From Pelomonas sp. Root1444 (lineage in GTDB: Bacteria; Pseudomonadota; Gammaproteobacteria; Burkholderiales; Burkholderiaceae_C), in the NCBI RefSeq assembly GCF_001426885.1, contig NZ_LMFP01000001.1, positions 583,669 through 647,668 of the forward strand: a DNA stretch of 64,000 bases, given 5' to 3'. How positions within the stretch are numbered: the first letter of the stretch is position 1; each line of letters opens with the position of its first letter. Below are positions 34,037 through 42,431 of this stretch, piece after piece. The position numbers were made by a program, and so were the translations under genes. The notes below the pieces were generated by a model. The model ran no database searches. It was not told the origin of the DNA and was given only the letters and a program-made list of their open reading frames with translations.

Positions 34037-35028
34037 AGAACATCCCTCCCCCGCTTGCCCTCACGATGGGCGACGCATCCGGCATCGGGCCGGAGATCGT
34101 GGCGAAGGCACTTGCGAAGGGCGGCGAACGCGTCGTCGTGTTCGGCAGCTATGTCGTCATGCAAGACATCGTGCGCCGGCTTGGATTGAACGTCGAGGTG
34201 CGATGCATCAATGCAGTCGCTGCGGCTCAGTTCCAGCCGCGGGCAATTGAAGTCATCGAAACCACGCGGATCATTGAGCCTCCACCCCTCGGGCAGATCA
34301 GCTCGATCTCGGGGCAGGCCGCCTTCGACGCCGTCGTTGCAGCGATCGCCGCAGCGAAGCGCGCTGACGTGAGCGGCATCGTCACGGCGCCGATCAATAA
34401 AGAGGCAATGGCCAGCGCGGGTGTCCGCTACCCCGGCCATACGGAAATTCTCGCTGACTACGGCGGCGCCAAGCGCGTGGCGATGATGCTTGCGAATGAC
34501 GACATACGCACGGTGCTGGTCACGATCCATACGTCGCTGTCAAAAGCCATTCAACAAGGTGATTTCGACGCCCAGCTGAGCGCGATCCGGCTTGCCCACG
34601 AGGGCGGCAAGGCCCTGGGCTTTCCGACCCCAAGGGTTGCCGTGGCGGGTCTCAACCCGCACGCAGGCGAAGGTGGCCTCTTCGGCGACGAGGAGATCAG
34701 GATCATTCGACCTGCAATCGACGCCGCCCGAGCCGAGGGCATCGATGCCACTGGCCCGCATCCGGGCGACACGGTCTTCATGCAAGCACGCCAAGGTCGG
34801 TTCGACGTTGTCGTCGCCCAGTACCACGACCAAGGCCTGATCCCGGTGAAGTATCTCGGCCTGGAGAAAGGCGTGAACATCACGCTGGGCCTGCCGTTCA
34901 TCCGCACCAGCCCGGATCACGGTACTGCGTTCGACATCGCGGGCCAGGGAATTGCAGACCACGCAAGCCTGGAAACGGCGCTTGCCTACGCGAAGCGCCT
35001 CGTTGCGGCGCAATTCAAGACGAACTGA
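34033..35028 (+). CDS. pdxA2: PdxA2-type 4-phospho-sugar-acid dehydrogenase
   Basis: 331 residues of the PdxA family. Motifs are LTMGDASGIGPEI at the start, TAPINKEAM, YPGHTEILADYGG, GPHPGDTVFMQA and VVAQYHDQGLIPVKYLG, which supply His and Asp metal ligands. In pyridoxal synthesis PdxA acts on 4-hydroxythreonine phosphate; next to a DUF1537 kinase the homologue is PdxA2, which oxidises 4-phospho-D-threonate or -erythronate. The overlap with the kinase gene supports that reading. Confidence 0.9.
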   Translation: MKNIPPPLALTMGDASGIGPEIVAKALAKGGERVVVFGSYVVMQDIVRRLGLNVEVRCINAVAAAQFQPRAIEVIETTRIIEPPPLGQISSISGQAAFDAVVAAIAAAKRADVSGIVTAPINKEAMASAGVRYPGHTEILADYGGAKRVAMMLANDDIRTVLVTIHTSLSKAIQQGDFDAQLSAIRLAHEGGKALGFPTPRVAVAGLNPHAGEGGLFGDEEIRIIRPAIDAARAEGIDATGPHPGDTVFMQARQGRFDVVVAQYHDQGLIPVKYLGLEKGVNITLGLPFIRTSPDHGTAFDIAGQGIADHASLETALAYAKRLVAAQFKTN

Positions 35029-35048
35029 ACTCGAAAGGAACCACCATC

Positions 35049-36023
35049 ATGGGATTACGTTTCATCTTCATGCTGACGCGCAACGACCGCACGGTCCCGG
35101 ACGCCTCGCAGCAACTCGAAACTGCACTCAGCCTCGGCGTGCGGCACATCGGGTTCAAGGACATCGGCCTGCCGCTCGAGCAACTGAAGGTACTCAATGC
35201 GGCCATCAAGGCTGGCGGTGCAACGTCCTATCTCGAAGTCGTGTCGCTGGACCGTGAAAGCGAGATTGTTTCGGCAAAGGCCGCCACCGAAATCGGCGTT
35301 GACGTTCTTCTCGGTGGCACGCGGGTCGATGATGTGCTGCCGATCATCAAGGGCACCGGCATCCAGTACTTCCCGTTTCCGGGTCGGATCACCGGCCACC
35401 CGAGCGTGCTCGAGGGCACCATCGAGGAAATCGTCGAAAGTGCCAAGACGATCACACGGCACGATGGCGTGCATGGCCTGGACCTGTTGGCCTACCGTTC
35501 GGCGCAGAACGTGCCCGAGTTGATGAAGGCCGTCTGCGCTGCGGTGGCCAAGCCGGTCTACATCGCGGGCTCGATCGATACGTCCGAACGAATTGCAGTC
35601 GTGCAAAACGCCGGCGCAGCGGGTTTCACAATCGGCACTGCGGCGTTGGACGGCAAGTACCCGGCCAGGGAGAAGGACGTGCGAAGCCAACTCGCCGCGA
35701 TCATTCGCGACGTCGCTGCGCTGAACAAGCACCTTTCGCCGATTCACAAGAAGAGCCTGTCAACCGCCTTTGCCGGCCAGGTCGAAGGGCAGGTCAACAA
35801 CACCCAGATCAAGGTCGCCTTGTTCAACGGATCTTCTGGCTGGTCTTTTCGCCAGCAGGGCGATGAACTCTTCTTTGTTCACCGGGGATGCCTGCTCATG
35901 AAATTTCGTGATCGTGAAGAGATCGTCGAACCAGGAGAGTTCATCGTCGTACCGCATGGTGTCGAGCACTGCGCGGTCGCTTTGGGCGGGGAGGCCTGTG
36001 AAGTGTTGCTGGCAACTGCATAA
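35049..36023 (+). CDS. TIM-barrel plus cupin fusion protein of the sugar-acid operon
   Basis: 324 residues. Residues 1-220 form a phosphate-binding TIM barrel: FIFMLTRNDRTVPDASQQLE, RHIGFKDIGLP, DVLLGGTRVDDVLPI and, near the end, VYIAGSIDTSERIAVVQNAG with FTIGTAALDG, the strand 7/8 phosphate site. Residues 225-320 form a cupin with FVHRGCLLMKFRD and VVPHGVEHCAVA. The barrel may process dihydroxyacetone phosphate or a sugar-phosphate intermediate; the cupin may epimerise or sense the acid. I do not know this fusion from a named pathway. Third gene of the operon, 20 bp after pdxA2. Confidence 0.65.
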   Translation: MGLRFIFMLTRNDRTVPDASQQLETALSLGVRHIGFKDIGLPLEQLKVLNAAIKAGGATSYLEVVSLDRESEIVSAKAATEIGVDVLLGGTRVDDVLPIIKGTGIQYFPFPGRITGHPSVLEGTIEEIVESAKTITRHDGVHGLDLLAYRSAQNVPELMKAVCAAVAKPVYIAGSIDTSERIAVVQNAGAAGFTIGTAALDGKYPAREKDVRSQLAAIIRDVAALNKHLSPIHKKSLSTAFAGQVEGQVNNTQIKVALFNGSSGWSFRQQGDELFFVHRGCLLMKFRDREEIVEPGEFIVVPHGVEHCAVALGGEACEVLLATA

Positions 36024-36082
36024 GACGACAGCGCCCCCGCCAGGGTGTCAGTGAAGTCATTGCGCAACACGCAGGAGCAATC

Positions 36083-36131
36083 ATGACAGTGACGGAAGCC
36101 GAGGTCATCAAGACCCGGACTGGCGTGCTCG
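36083..36131 (+). pseudogene. Fourth operon gene truncated by IS66 sequence
   Basis: ATG at 36083, after AGGAGCAATC, reads MTVTEAEVIKTRTGVL and then meets GTAAGCG, the expected tip of an IS66-type element. The reading frame runs on into the IS and stops at 36155-36157. The remaining 16 codons are too short to name. Such operons usually continue with a transporter or dehydrogenase. Confidence 0.55.
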
Positions 36132-36576
36132 GTAAGCGTCCGGCGAACCCGTCTTGAGATTTGGCGACCGCCCCCCGAGGATGGTGTCCACCAAGAACTA
36201 AGTGGACGCTATGCAAGACACCAAGCCGGCAAGGCGACGCCGTCACGACGCTGACCTCAAGCGCGCGGTGCTCGCGGAATGCAGCGGTCCTGGCGCGTCT
36301 GTCGCAAGCATCGTGCTTGCACACGGCCTGAACGCCAACCTGGTCCACAAATGGCGCCGCGAAGCGCGCGACCTGAAGTTGACTGATGACGCCGCCGCGC
36401 AGACGGCGTTCGTTCCCGTGGCGCTAACGGCGCCGATACCTGCGCCACGCGCCGACGTGCGCATCGAGCTGCGGCGCGGCCAAGTCTGCGTCAATGTTGA
36501 GTGGCCGCTGTCAGCGATGCCCACGCACTCGGCCAGTCGCATCGGCGAGGTGCTGCCGCATCGTTGGGCGAGGTAG
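36132..36576 (+). mobile_element. tnpA: IS66-family left end with truncated tnpA
   Basis: The segment starts GTAAGCGTCCGGCGAACC, the pattern of IS66 inverted repeats, and holds an OrfA-like gene from ATG 36211 to 36576: MQDTKPARRRRHDADLKRAV, LAHGLNANLVHKWRRE (helix-turn-helix) and VRIELRRGQVCVNVEWPLSA. The usual TnpA C-terminus is replaced after VEWPLSA. TnpB and TnpC are absent, so the IS is a dead fragment. Confidence 0.8.
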
Positions 36577-36608
36577 AGGAACCTCAGGGCACTTCACAAT
36601 CTTGGTCC

Positions 36609-37412
36609 ATGGCGACCATCATTGCTGAGAGCCCGCAACGCATCCTGAGCGCCTCCCTTGCCGGTGCTGCCGTCGGCATCCTGGGCGGGCTCATCGGGTT
36701 GGGCGGCGCCGAGTTCCGTCTGCCCATCCTCATTGGCCTGTTCGGCTTCGTCGCGCTTCACGCGGTCATCCTGAACAAGGCCATGAGCCTCATCGTGGTC
36801 ACCAGCGCCTTGTTCTTCCGCATGGGCACCGTGCCTGCGCACGAGATTGCTGCCAACTGGCCCAGCATCGTCAACCTGCTGGGCGGCAGCCTGGTCGGAG
36901 CTTGGCTTGGTGCGGGATGGGCAACCAAGCTGAGCAACCGCCGGCTCTACCAGGTCATCAGCATCATGCTGCTCGCCATCGCGGTGGTGCTGGTGTTCGC
37001 GCATGGCGTCCACTCGGATGGCCCGTTGCTGCATGGCCCGGCCCAGGTCGTGGTCGGCCTCGTAGCCGGGTTCGTCATCGGCGTCGTCGCTGCAGTGATG
37101 GGCGTGGCGGGTGGCGAGCTCCTCATCCCCACCCTCATCCTTCTCTTCGGCGCAGACATCAAGCTCGCTGGAAGTCTGTCGGTGGCCATCAGCCTGCCGA
37201 CGATGGTGGTCGGCTTCATCCGCTTCAGTCGGGACAGCGCCTTCGAGGTGCTGCGCCACAACCGACGCTTCGTGCTCGCCATGGCTGTCGGCTCAGTCGT
37301 CGGCGCGGCGCTTGGTGGGCAACTGCTTGGCGTGGTTCCGAACGACGTACTGCTGCCGGCGCTTGCCGCCATCCTGGTCGTGTCGGCTGTGAAGGTCTGG
37401 CGGCACAAGTAG
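36609..37412 (+). CDS. TauE/SafE family permease
   Basis: 267 residues with about eight predicted membrane helices. The two family repeats are AGAAVGILGGLIGLGGAEF and VIGVVAAVMGVAGGELLIPT, each with the G-GGxE/GGGE turn. Members export or import small sulfur-containing or organic anions such as sulfite, taurine-derived or sulfoacetate-type compounds. It stands alone between an IS66 remnant and a convergent MerR cluster. Substrate cannot be told. Confidence 0.88.
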   Translation: MATIIAESPQRILSASLAGAAVGILGGLIGLGGAEFRLPILIGLFGFVALHAVILNKAMSLIVVTSALFFRMGTVPAHEIAANWPSIVNLLGGSLVGAWLGAGWATKLSNRRLYQVISIMLLAIAVVLVFAHGVHSDGPLLHGPAQVVVGLVAGFVIGVVAAVMGVAGGELLIPTLILLFGADIKLAGSLSVAISLPTMVVGFIRFSRDSAFEVLRHNRRFVLAMAVGSVVGAALGGQLLGVVPNDVLLPALAAILVVSAVKVWRHK

Positions 37413-37450
37413 CCGCCCAGTTCCGACGACCTGGCCTTGGCGCTTGCCCG

Positions 37451-37906
37451 CTATCCGCAGCAACTTGCTGTGCGCACAACCTGGGCCTTGTCTGCCGGCA
37501 AGGCCAAGTCCTCCAGGATGGTGCAGTCGACGGCCGGGCCGCCTGAACAGGCGGTGTCGCAGCTGCAGACGAACGTGCTCAAGCTGGCTTCGAGCGCCTT
37601 CAGTTCTTCAAGCTTCTGCCGTACCTGCGCGAGGTGGGCGGCAGCGATGTCGCGAACTTCGGCGCACGGGCGGTCGGGCTCATCGACGAGCCCGACCAGC
37701 TCCCGCACCTGCTCGATGGAGAAGCCGAAGTCTCGGCAGCGGCGGATGAAGACCAGGCGCCGGATGGTGGCCTCGTCATAGCTACGCTGGCCGGCCTCGG
37801 TTCTCGTGGCGGGCGGCAGAAGCCCGATGTCCTCGTAGTACCGGACCGTGGGCACCGTTGCACCGGTGCGCCGGGCAACAAGCCCGATGGAGAGTCTTGC
37901 GCTCAT
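37451..37906 (-). CDS. MerR-family metal-responsive regulator
   Basis: 151 residues. The N-terminal HTH is SIGLVARRTGATVPTVRYYE, then a dimerisation coiled coil (HLAQVRQKLEELKALEASL). The C-terminal metal loop has FVCSCDTACSGG and DCTILEDL, several cysteines that can chelate a soft metal ion. It follows two Cys-containing small genes on the same strand, so it probably regulates that module. Metal identity cannot be told. Confidence 0.88.
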   Translation of the reverse strand: MSARLSIGLVARRTGATVPTVRYYEDIGLLPPATRTEAGQRSYDEATIRRLVFIRRCRDFGFSIEQVRELVGLVDEPDRPCAEVRDIAAAHLAQVRQKLEELKALEASLSTFVCSCDTACSGGPAVDCTILEDLALPADKAQVVRTASCCG

Positions 37907-38282
37907 GCCGCCATCCTAGCCATTCACCCGCACGCGCCCGGCGAGCAGCCACACGCCTTCGCGGCAACCGGCTTCGGAGGAACTGGTCAAACAGCCACTG
38001 TGCATCGGCACCGGCTTCAGCAGGGGCCTCAATGGTCAGCTCGATGGCGCCTGGGGTGTCTTGGAGGTCAAAGCGAAGGAAGCCGCAGCATTGCCGTTCA
38101 CCGTCGACGATGCGCTCCAGCTCCGCCCGAGCATCGCGCGCATAGGTCAGGTGCAAGGTCGTCCCTTCCAGGCGGTGCGCCATCAGCCTCTGCGCTGTGA
38201 ATTGCCGTATCCAGGCCAGCCGCTCAGGCAACTCGGCAGAGGACAAGGTGCAGGCGATGGGTACGTCAGCCGCGACTTGCAT
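37782..38282 (-). CDS. Hypothetical protein with ERQCCGFLRF motif
   Basis: Up to 166 residues from ATG at 38282. The first 105 residues look conserved: IACTLSSAELPERLAWIRQF and VDGERQCCGFLRFDL, with paired Cys. The last 60 residues (RLPRRRVAARRARAGEW) are Arg-rich, overlap the start of the MerR gene by 125 bp and look like a frameshifted extension, so the true protein may end near 37960. Small CC-motif proteins next to MerR and YnfA are a recurring mobile module of uncertain metal function. Its start overlaps the end of the upstream membrane-protein gene by 17 bp. Confidence 0.6.
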   Translation of the reverse strand: MQVAADVPIACTLSSAELPERLAWIRQFTAQRLMAHRLEGTTLHLTYARDARAELERIVDGERQCCGFLRFDLQDTPGAIELTIEAPAEAGADAQWLFDQFLRSRLPRRRVAARRARAGEWLGWRHERKTLHRACCPAHRCNGAHGPVLRGHRASAARHENRGRPA

Positions 38283-38559
38283 GGCAATTCCCTCCGCAGC
38301 CGACAGTTGATTGAGCCTGACGCCGAGCGCGGCGCCTCCACCAGACCACGGCGCCCACCGCCGCAGCCAACCCAAGCAGCCCGGCTCCAAGGGGCGCCAG
38401 TTCATCAGCGCAGGCCAGCAACGCGGAGCCGGCGGCTGCAAGCGCTGTGGTGCCCGCCATCAGCGCTGCGGCACCTCCCAGAAGCGGGACCGCACAACAT
38501 GCGGCGCACGCCGCGCCCAAGCCGACGCCGGCGCCCAAAACAGCCTTCCAAGGTCTCAT
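38266..38559 (-). CDS. Cys-rich small membrane protein
   Basis: 97 residues starting [20 protein letters not shown]. Two hydrophobic helices flank [12 protein letters not shown], and a third helix ends in VVWWRRR. The tail is [12 protein letters not shown]. The CxxCC motif inside the first membrane helix resembles mercury/heavy-metal uptake proteins such as MerT/MerC. First gene of a three-gene minus-strand unit with the CC-motif protein and MerR. Confidence 0.7.
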   Translation of the reverse strand: MRPWKAVLGAGVGLGAACAACCAVPLLGGAAALMAGTTALAAAGSALLACADELAPLGAGLLGLAAAVGAVVWWRRRARRQAQSTVGCGGNCHASRG

Positions 38560-38650
38560 GTCCGTCTCCGATGCTTGGGCACAACGCCCACATCGCAAAG
38601 GTAGAACCTCAAGTGGCTTGAGGGGCAAGGGGTACGACCAAAATTCATGG

Positions 38651-38983
38651 ATGGAACTTCTGAAGACCCTGGCGCTGTTCGTCGTCACCGCCGTCGCGGA
38701 AATCGTCGGCTGCTACCTTCCCTACCTGTGGCTGAAGCAAGGCAAGACCCTCTGGCTGCTCATCCCGGCGGCTGCGAGTCTGGCGCTGTTTGCCTGGCTG
38801 CTCTCGCTTCATCCAACCGCTTCAGGGCGCGTCTACGCGGCCTATGGTGGCGTGTACATCGGCGTGGCCGTGGTGTGGCTGATGCTGGTCGACAACGTGC
38901 GGCCCTCGATGTCCGACTGGGTGGGGGTTGCGGTCAGCTTGGCGGGGATGGCCATCATCATGTTCGGGCCACGCAGCGCGTGA
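38651..38983 (+). CDS. YnfA family (UPF0060) membrane protein
   Basis: 110 residues with four membrane helices. Signature: [40 protein letters not shown] and [16 protein letters not shown]. YnfA is a small multidrug-resistance-like transporter family. It is divergent from the metal module and 91 bp away; the two often travel together. Confidence 0.93.
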   Translation: MELLKTLALFVVTAVAEIVGCYLPYLWLKQGKTLWLLIPAAASLALFAWLLSLHPTASGRVYAAYGGVYIGVAVVWLMLVDNVRPSMSDWVGVAVSLAGMAIIMFGPRSA

Positions 38984-39276
38984 CGCCTACGGCGGCTCGG
39001 AGCACCAGGGTGCCGGGTCAAGATGTCTTCGCCGGACGCTTACGCCGCGCGGCGATGCCCGCAGCACCGACACGTCGGTTCGTTCGGTCCCGCGCCAGCG
39101 GCGCCTTGCTGGCAATCTGTTCCTACTGCGAGGCGTAGGCGGGCAGCGGCGTTCCCGGGCATCCCTTGAAGACGTCGCGCCAGGTCGGCCGCGCAGGGAT
39201 GTGCATTTCATCCCCACGCCGATTCCATCCTTGAGAACGCCTACCGATGCTGTTCAGCTATTGGCAGAACAGGGCC

Positions 39277-40152
39277 TCAGTTGAACGACTGGTTGGCCAG
39301 CGCGAACACGCGTGCTGGCCCCTCCGCCGCGGGCCGCGTTCCCTTGACCATGGTGGTGGCGTCGCTGACCTGGCTCAGTCCGATGCTTTCGAGCCAGTCC
39401 CCGAGCTGTGAGGTGGCATCGGTGTCGACGCGGACGAAAACCTGCCCCAGACGTGCGAGCGCGGCTTCGATCAAGGCGCGCGCATCGGCCGCACTTTCGG
39501 CAACCACAGGACCGATGACGTGCCCTCGGCCGAACATTCGTGAAATGGCATAGCCGCACGGGGCGCCATCACGCACGAGCACGTTGCCTTCACCAACCTG
39601 GATGAGCCGACCCAGCATCTGCCGCCTGGTCCACCCCGTGGCCTGCCGGTCCAGCCGCATGACCGCCTCGATATCCGATGGCGCCATCGCCCGGACCAGA
39701 CTGACCGGTGGCGCTTGGTGGCGCTCAGCGGGGATACCTTGATGCTGTTGGATGACACCCACGCGAACAAAGCCTCGCCTTTCATAGAGCGCCTGGCCTT
39801 CTGGCGTCGAGTTCAGCGTGATGGTCCTCGGGTGCGCCGCGGTCAGCAGGGCATCCATTAGCCGGGCACCGTAGCCCCGGCCTTGGGCAGCCTTGGCAAC
39901 GATGATCATCCCGGTTGATGCTTGGTCCTCGCCGTAGGCCCACCAGGCCGCAGTCGCGATCACGGCGCCGGCACTGTTGCGGAGCACGAAGCCCCGGCCA
40001 AGCTCGAGCGCGAAGGCCCAGTCCTCCAGCCGATAGGGCCAGGACATCTCCCGCGAGAGCCGCAGCGCGCCTTCCAGGTGTTCGTTGGCAAAAGGAACCA
40101 ACACCACGTCGTCGGTGTCGTCGTTGCTGGGTCGGGGCGCGGTGGCGGTCAT
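39277..40152 (-). CDS. Tandem-GNAT acetyltransferase, copy B
   Basis: 291 residues. Very similar in layout to the protein at 29152-30033: REMSWPYRLEDWAFALELGR, QGRGYGARLMDALLTAAHP, LYERRGFVRVG and a second half with YAISRMFGRGHVIGPVVA and the shared tail RVFALANQSFN. The pair arose by duplication; a third copy is left as a fragment at 31409. It lies after the porin gene on the same strand with 94 bp between them. Substrate unknown. Confidence 0.85.
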   Translation of the reverse strand: MTATAPRPSNDDTDDVVLVPFANEHLEGALRLSREMSWPYRLEDWAFALELGRGFVLRNSAGAVIATAAWWAYGEDQASTGMIIVAKAAQGRGYGARLMDALLTAAHPRTITLNSTPEGQALYERRGFVRVGVIQQHQGIPAERHQAPPVSLVRAMAPSDIEAVMRLDRQATGWTRRQMLGRLIQVGEGNVLVRDGAPCGYAISRMFGRGHVIGPVVAESAADARALIEAALARLGQVFVRVDTDATSQLGDWLESIGLSQVSDATTMVKGTRPAAEGPARVFALANQSFN

Positions 40153-40246
40153 GGGTTCAGTGAAGAATTCTCTTTACGGTGCTTCGCACCTGCGGAAATG
40201 GTTGGGCACCACCGCAACCTCACGGAGGCACCCACGTATGCAGGAA

Positions 40247-41275
40247 TCAGAAGCGGTGGCGCATGCCAATCTGCAGCGCCTTGACGTCGTGCCCGGTAGC
40301 GGTGCTAGGACCGCTACCCGTGGCACCGGCCGTTGTGAAGGCGGTGAGCGCACCGTTGTCTATCTTGGATCCCAGAACGTAGAGGGTCGTTCGCTTGGAC
40401 AGGGCGTGGTCATAGCCGAGACTGAATTCGGATGCCTTGGTGCCTGCGACATTCTTGACCTTGCCGCCGCCATAGACCGCCTTGATGGTGCCTGTGGCGA
40501 CCGGTACTTGCACACCAGCGAAGAACTCTTCCCGGTCGTCATTGACGGCCAGGAGATTCGCATGCTTCACGCTCTGAGCGACGCCCATGAGCTTGAAGGC
40601 CCCGAAGTCGTACATGCCGGAAACCAGCGTGGACGAGCCCTTGACAGTTCCTGGGGCGAAGCGGTCTTGCTGCGTAAAGGTCATGGCCACTACGAACTTT
40701 TCAGTTGAGTACCGCACATCTGCGCCCAACGAACGACCGGTGACATTTTCGCCGGCGGCAGCAAGCAGCTTGCCGGAGAAGCCCTGGACCTTGGGGCTCG
40801 AATAGATGATGGAATTGTTGACGCGTGTTCCGCCCAACGTAGTCACTATCCCGCTGGAGTAGACGCTGCCCAAGCCGGTACCGAACGGATCCACGGTATC
40901 AATGGCGACGAAGAGCGGCGAGTATTGACGGCCAGCAGTTGTCGTGCCGAAGTCACCGCTCAGCCCGACATAGGCCTGGCGGCCCCAGAAAGTCCCGCCT
41001 TGCGTCACCGTGCCGGTGTCCAGGGCCAGCCCTGACTCCAGTTGAAACAGCGCCTTGAGGCCACCGCCCAGATCCTCGGTTCCCCTGAAGCCGACACGCG
41101 AGCCTTGCAGGCCTCCAGACTGAAGCGTCTTCGTGCTGCCTCGACCTCCACTGCCGATTTGCAGGTACGCGTCGGCGACGCCGTAAACCGTGACCGAAGA
41201 TTGGGCCGAAGCCCCGAAGCAGGCGCACGACAGGATGGCGAGTAGCGCGGCGCGCGAGTGATTGCAGTTCTTCAA
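40247..41275 (-). CDS. Trimeric outer-membrane porin
   Basis: 342 residues. Signal peptide LAILSCACFGASAQ, then the Burkholderiales porin opening SSVTVYGVADAYLQIGSGG and GSRVGFRGTEDLGGGLKALF. The C-terminus ends GMRHRF with the terminal Phe required for outer-membrane assembly. Beta-strand alternation runs through the whole protein. I chose the TTG start at 41275, six bases after an AGGAG, because it gives a normal signal peptide; no ATG lies in a sensible place. A general or substrate-induced porin for the nearby catabolic clusters is plausible. Confidence 0.88.
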   Translation of the reverse strand: MKNCNHSRAALLAILSCACFGASAQSSVTVYGVADAYLQIGSGGRGSTKTLQSGGLQGSRVGFRGTEDLGGGLKALFQLESGLALDTGTVTQGGTFWGRQAYVGLSGDFGTTTAGRQYSPLFVAIDTVDPFGTGLGSVYSSGIVTTLGGTRVNNSIIYSSPKVQGFSGKLLAAAGENVTGRSLGADVRYSTEKFVVAMTFTQQDRFAPGTVKGSSTLVSGMYDFGAFKLMGVAQSVKHANLLAVNDDREEFFAGVQVPVATGTIKAVYGGGKVKNVAGTKASEFSLGYDHALSKRTTLYVLGSKIDNGALTAFTTAGATGSGPSTATGHDVKALQIGMRHRF

Positions 41276-41463
41276 AAAGTACTCCTGGTTGATGTGGACA
41301 AGCGCTTGAATGAACCCCCAGCGGCGGGCCTGAGGCAAGCGTGCGTTCGAACTTGAACGGGCCGGCGGCCCGTATTTCCTCAAATTAGCCTCTCAGCGAG
41401 ACGTGGAAATCTTGGGTGGTTCTCGTGGTGGGTCGTCAGGGCACAGGTTGGCCCCAAGTCTTC

Positions 41464-42423
41464 CTAGAAAGTTTCCGCACTGGCGGCAGTGCTCACGCGC
41501 TGGCGCAGAACACGTTCGAAGTGGCTGGGATCGTGAGCCTTCAGGACGGCGGCGTCGCGCGGGATGTGGTGGTCCCGGAGTCGCGATAACCAGAAGCGCA
41601 AGGCCGCCGCCCGCTCCAGGGCAGGCAACAGCCGACGTTCTTCAGGTACGAGCGGGCGCACCGACTCGTAAGCTGCCAGGAACGCTGCCCGTCGCACGAC
41701 ATCGGCGCTTCCGCTGCCCAGGTCCACAGACCAGTCGTTGAGACAGACCCCGATGTCGAACAGGTAGGTGTCACACCCCGCGAAGTAGAAGTCGAGGAAG
41801 CCGCTCAGGCGGCCGTCCTCGAACAGCACGTTGTCGCGAAACAGGTCGGCGTGTATCGGCCCGCGCGGGAGGGCTGCATAGTCGGGCGATGCGGCCATCC
41901 GTGTCTGGAAGGCCAGTTCGTCCAGCAGCAGACTGCGCTGATCGTCGCCGACGTACGGCAGCAAAGTCGGCACGGTTCCCGTCCACCAAGGCAGGCCGCG
42001 CAGGTTGAGTTGGTGACCGGCGTAGTCCCTGCCGGCCAGGTGCATTCGAGCCAGCATTTCGCCCACTGCGCCGCAGTGCCGGGCATCGGGCGCCAGCTCA
42101 TTCTTCCCGCGCAACCTGTCCACCACTGCGGCCGGCTTGCCCCTCAGAAGGTGCAGGATGCGGCCATCGGCATCTGGCGCCGGCCCGGGCACCGGAACGC
42201 CGCGGGTGGCCAGGTGCTGCATCAAGTGCAGGTAGAACGGCAATTGTTCCGAAGTCAGACGCTCGAACAGCGTCAGCACGTATTTGCCGCGACCCGTGTC
42301 GACGAAGTAGTTGGTGTTCTCGATGCCGCCATGGCAGGGCGCCATGGCCCGCAACTCGCCGAGCCCCAACCGACGCAGGAAGGCGGCAGCTTCTTCGAAC
42401 GGAATTTCAGTGAAGACAGCCAT
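41464..42423 (-). CDS. thrB: Homoserine kinase, ThrB type II
   Basis: 319 residues, normal for the APH-like homoserine kinase. Motifs: GGIENTNYFVDTGRGKYVLT near the N-terminus, the catalytic loop HADLFRDNVLFEDG, and FLDFYFAGCDTYLFDI. It phosphorylates homoserine to O-phosphohomoserine, the substrate of the threonine synthase encoded 8 bp upstream. Last gene of the long minus-strand cluster. As a housekeeping enzyme it is unusual at the end of a catabolic operon. Confidence 0.92.
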   Translation of the reverse strand: MAVFTEIPFEEAAAFLRRLGLGELRAMAPCHGGIENTNYFVDTGRGKYVLTLFERLTSEQLPFYLHLMQHLATRGVPVPGPAPDADGRILHLLRGKPAAVVDRLRGKNELAPDARHCGAVGEMLARMHLAGRDYAGHQLNLRGLPWWTGTVPTLLPYVGDDQRSLLLDELAFQTRMAASPDYAALPRGPIHADLFRDNVLFEDGRLSGFLDFYFAGCDTYLFDIGVCLNDWSVDLGSGSADVVRRAAFLAAYESVRPLVPEERRLLPALERAAALRFWLSRLRDHHIPRDAAVLKAHDPSHFERVLRQRVSTAASAETF

Positions 42424-42431
42424 GCTGCAAA

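Noticed and set aside
41276..41463. Riboswitch or leader before the thr genes or porin
   Set aside because: No conserved stem architecture was recognised; the gap is short and the thr genes lack their own leader.
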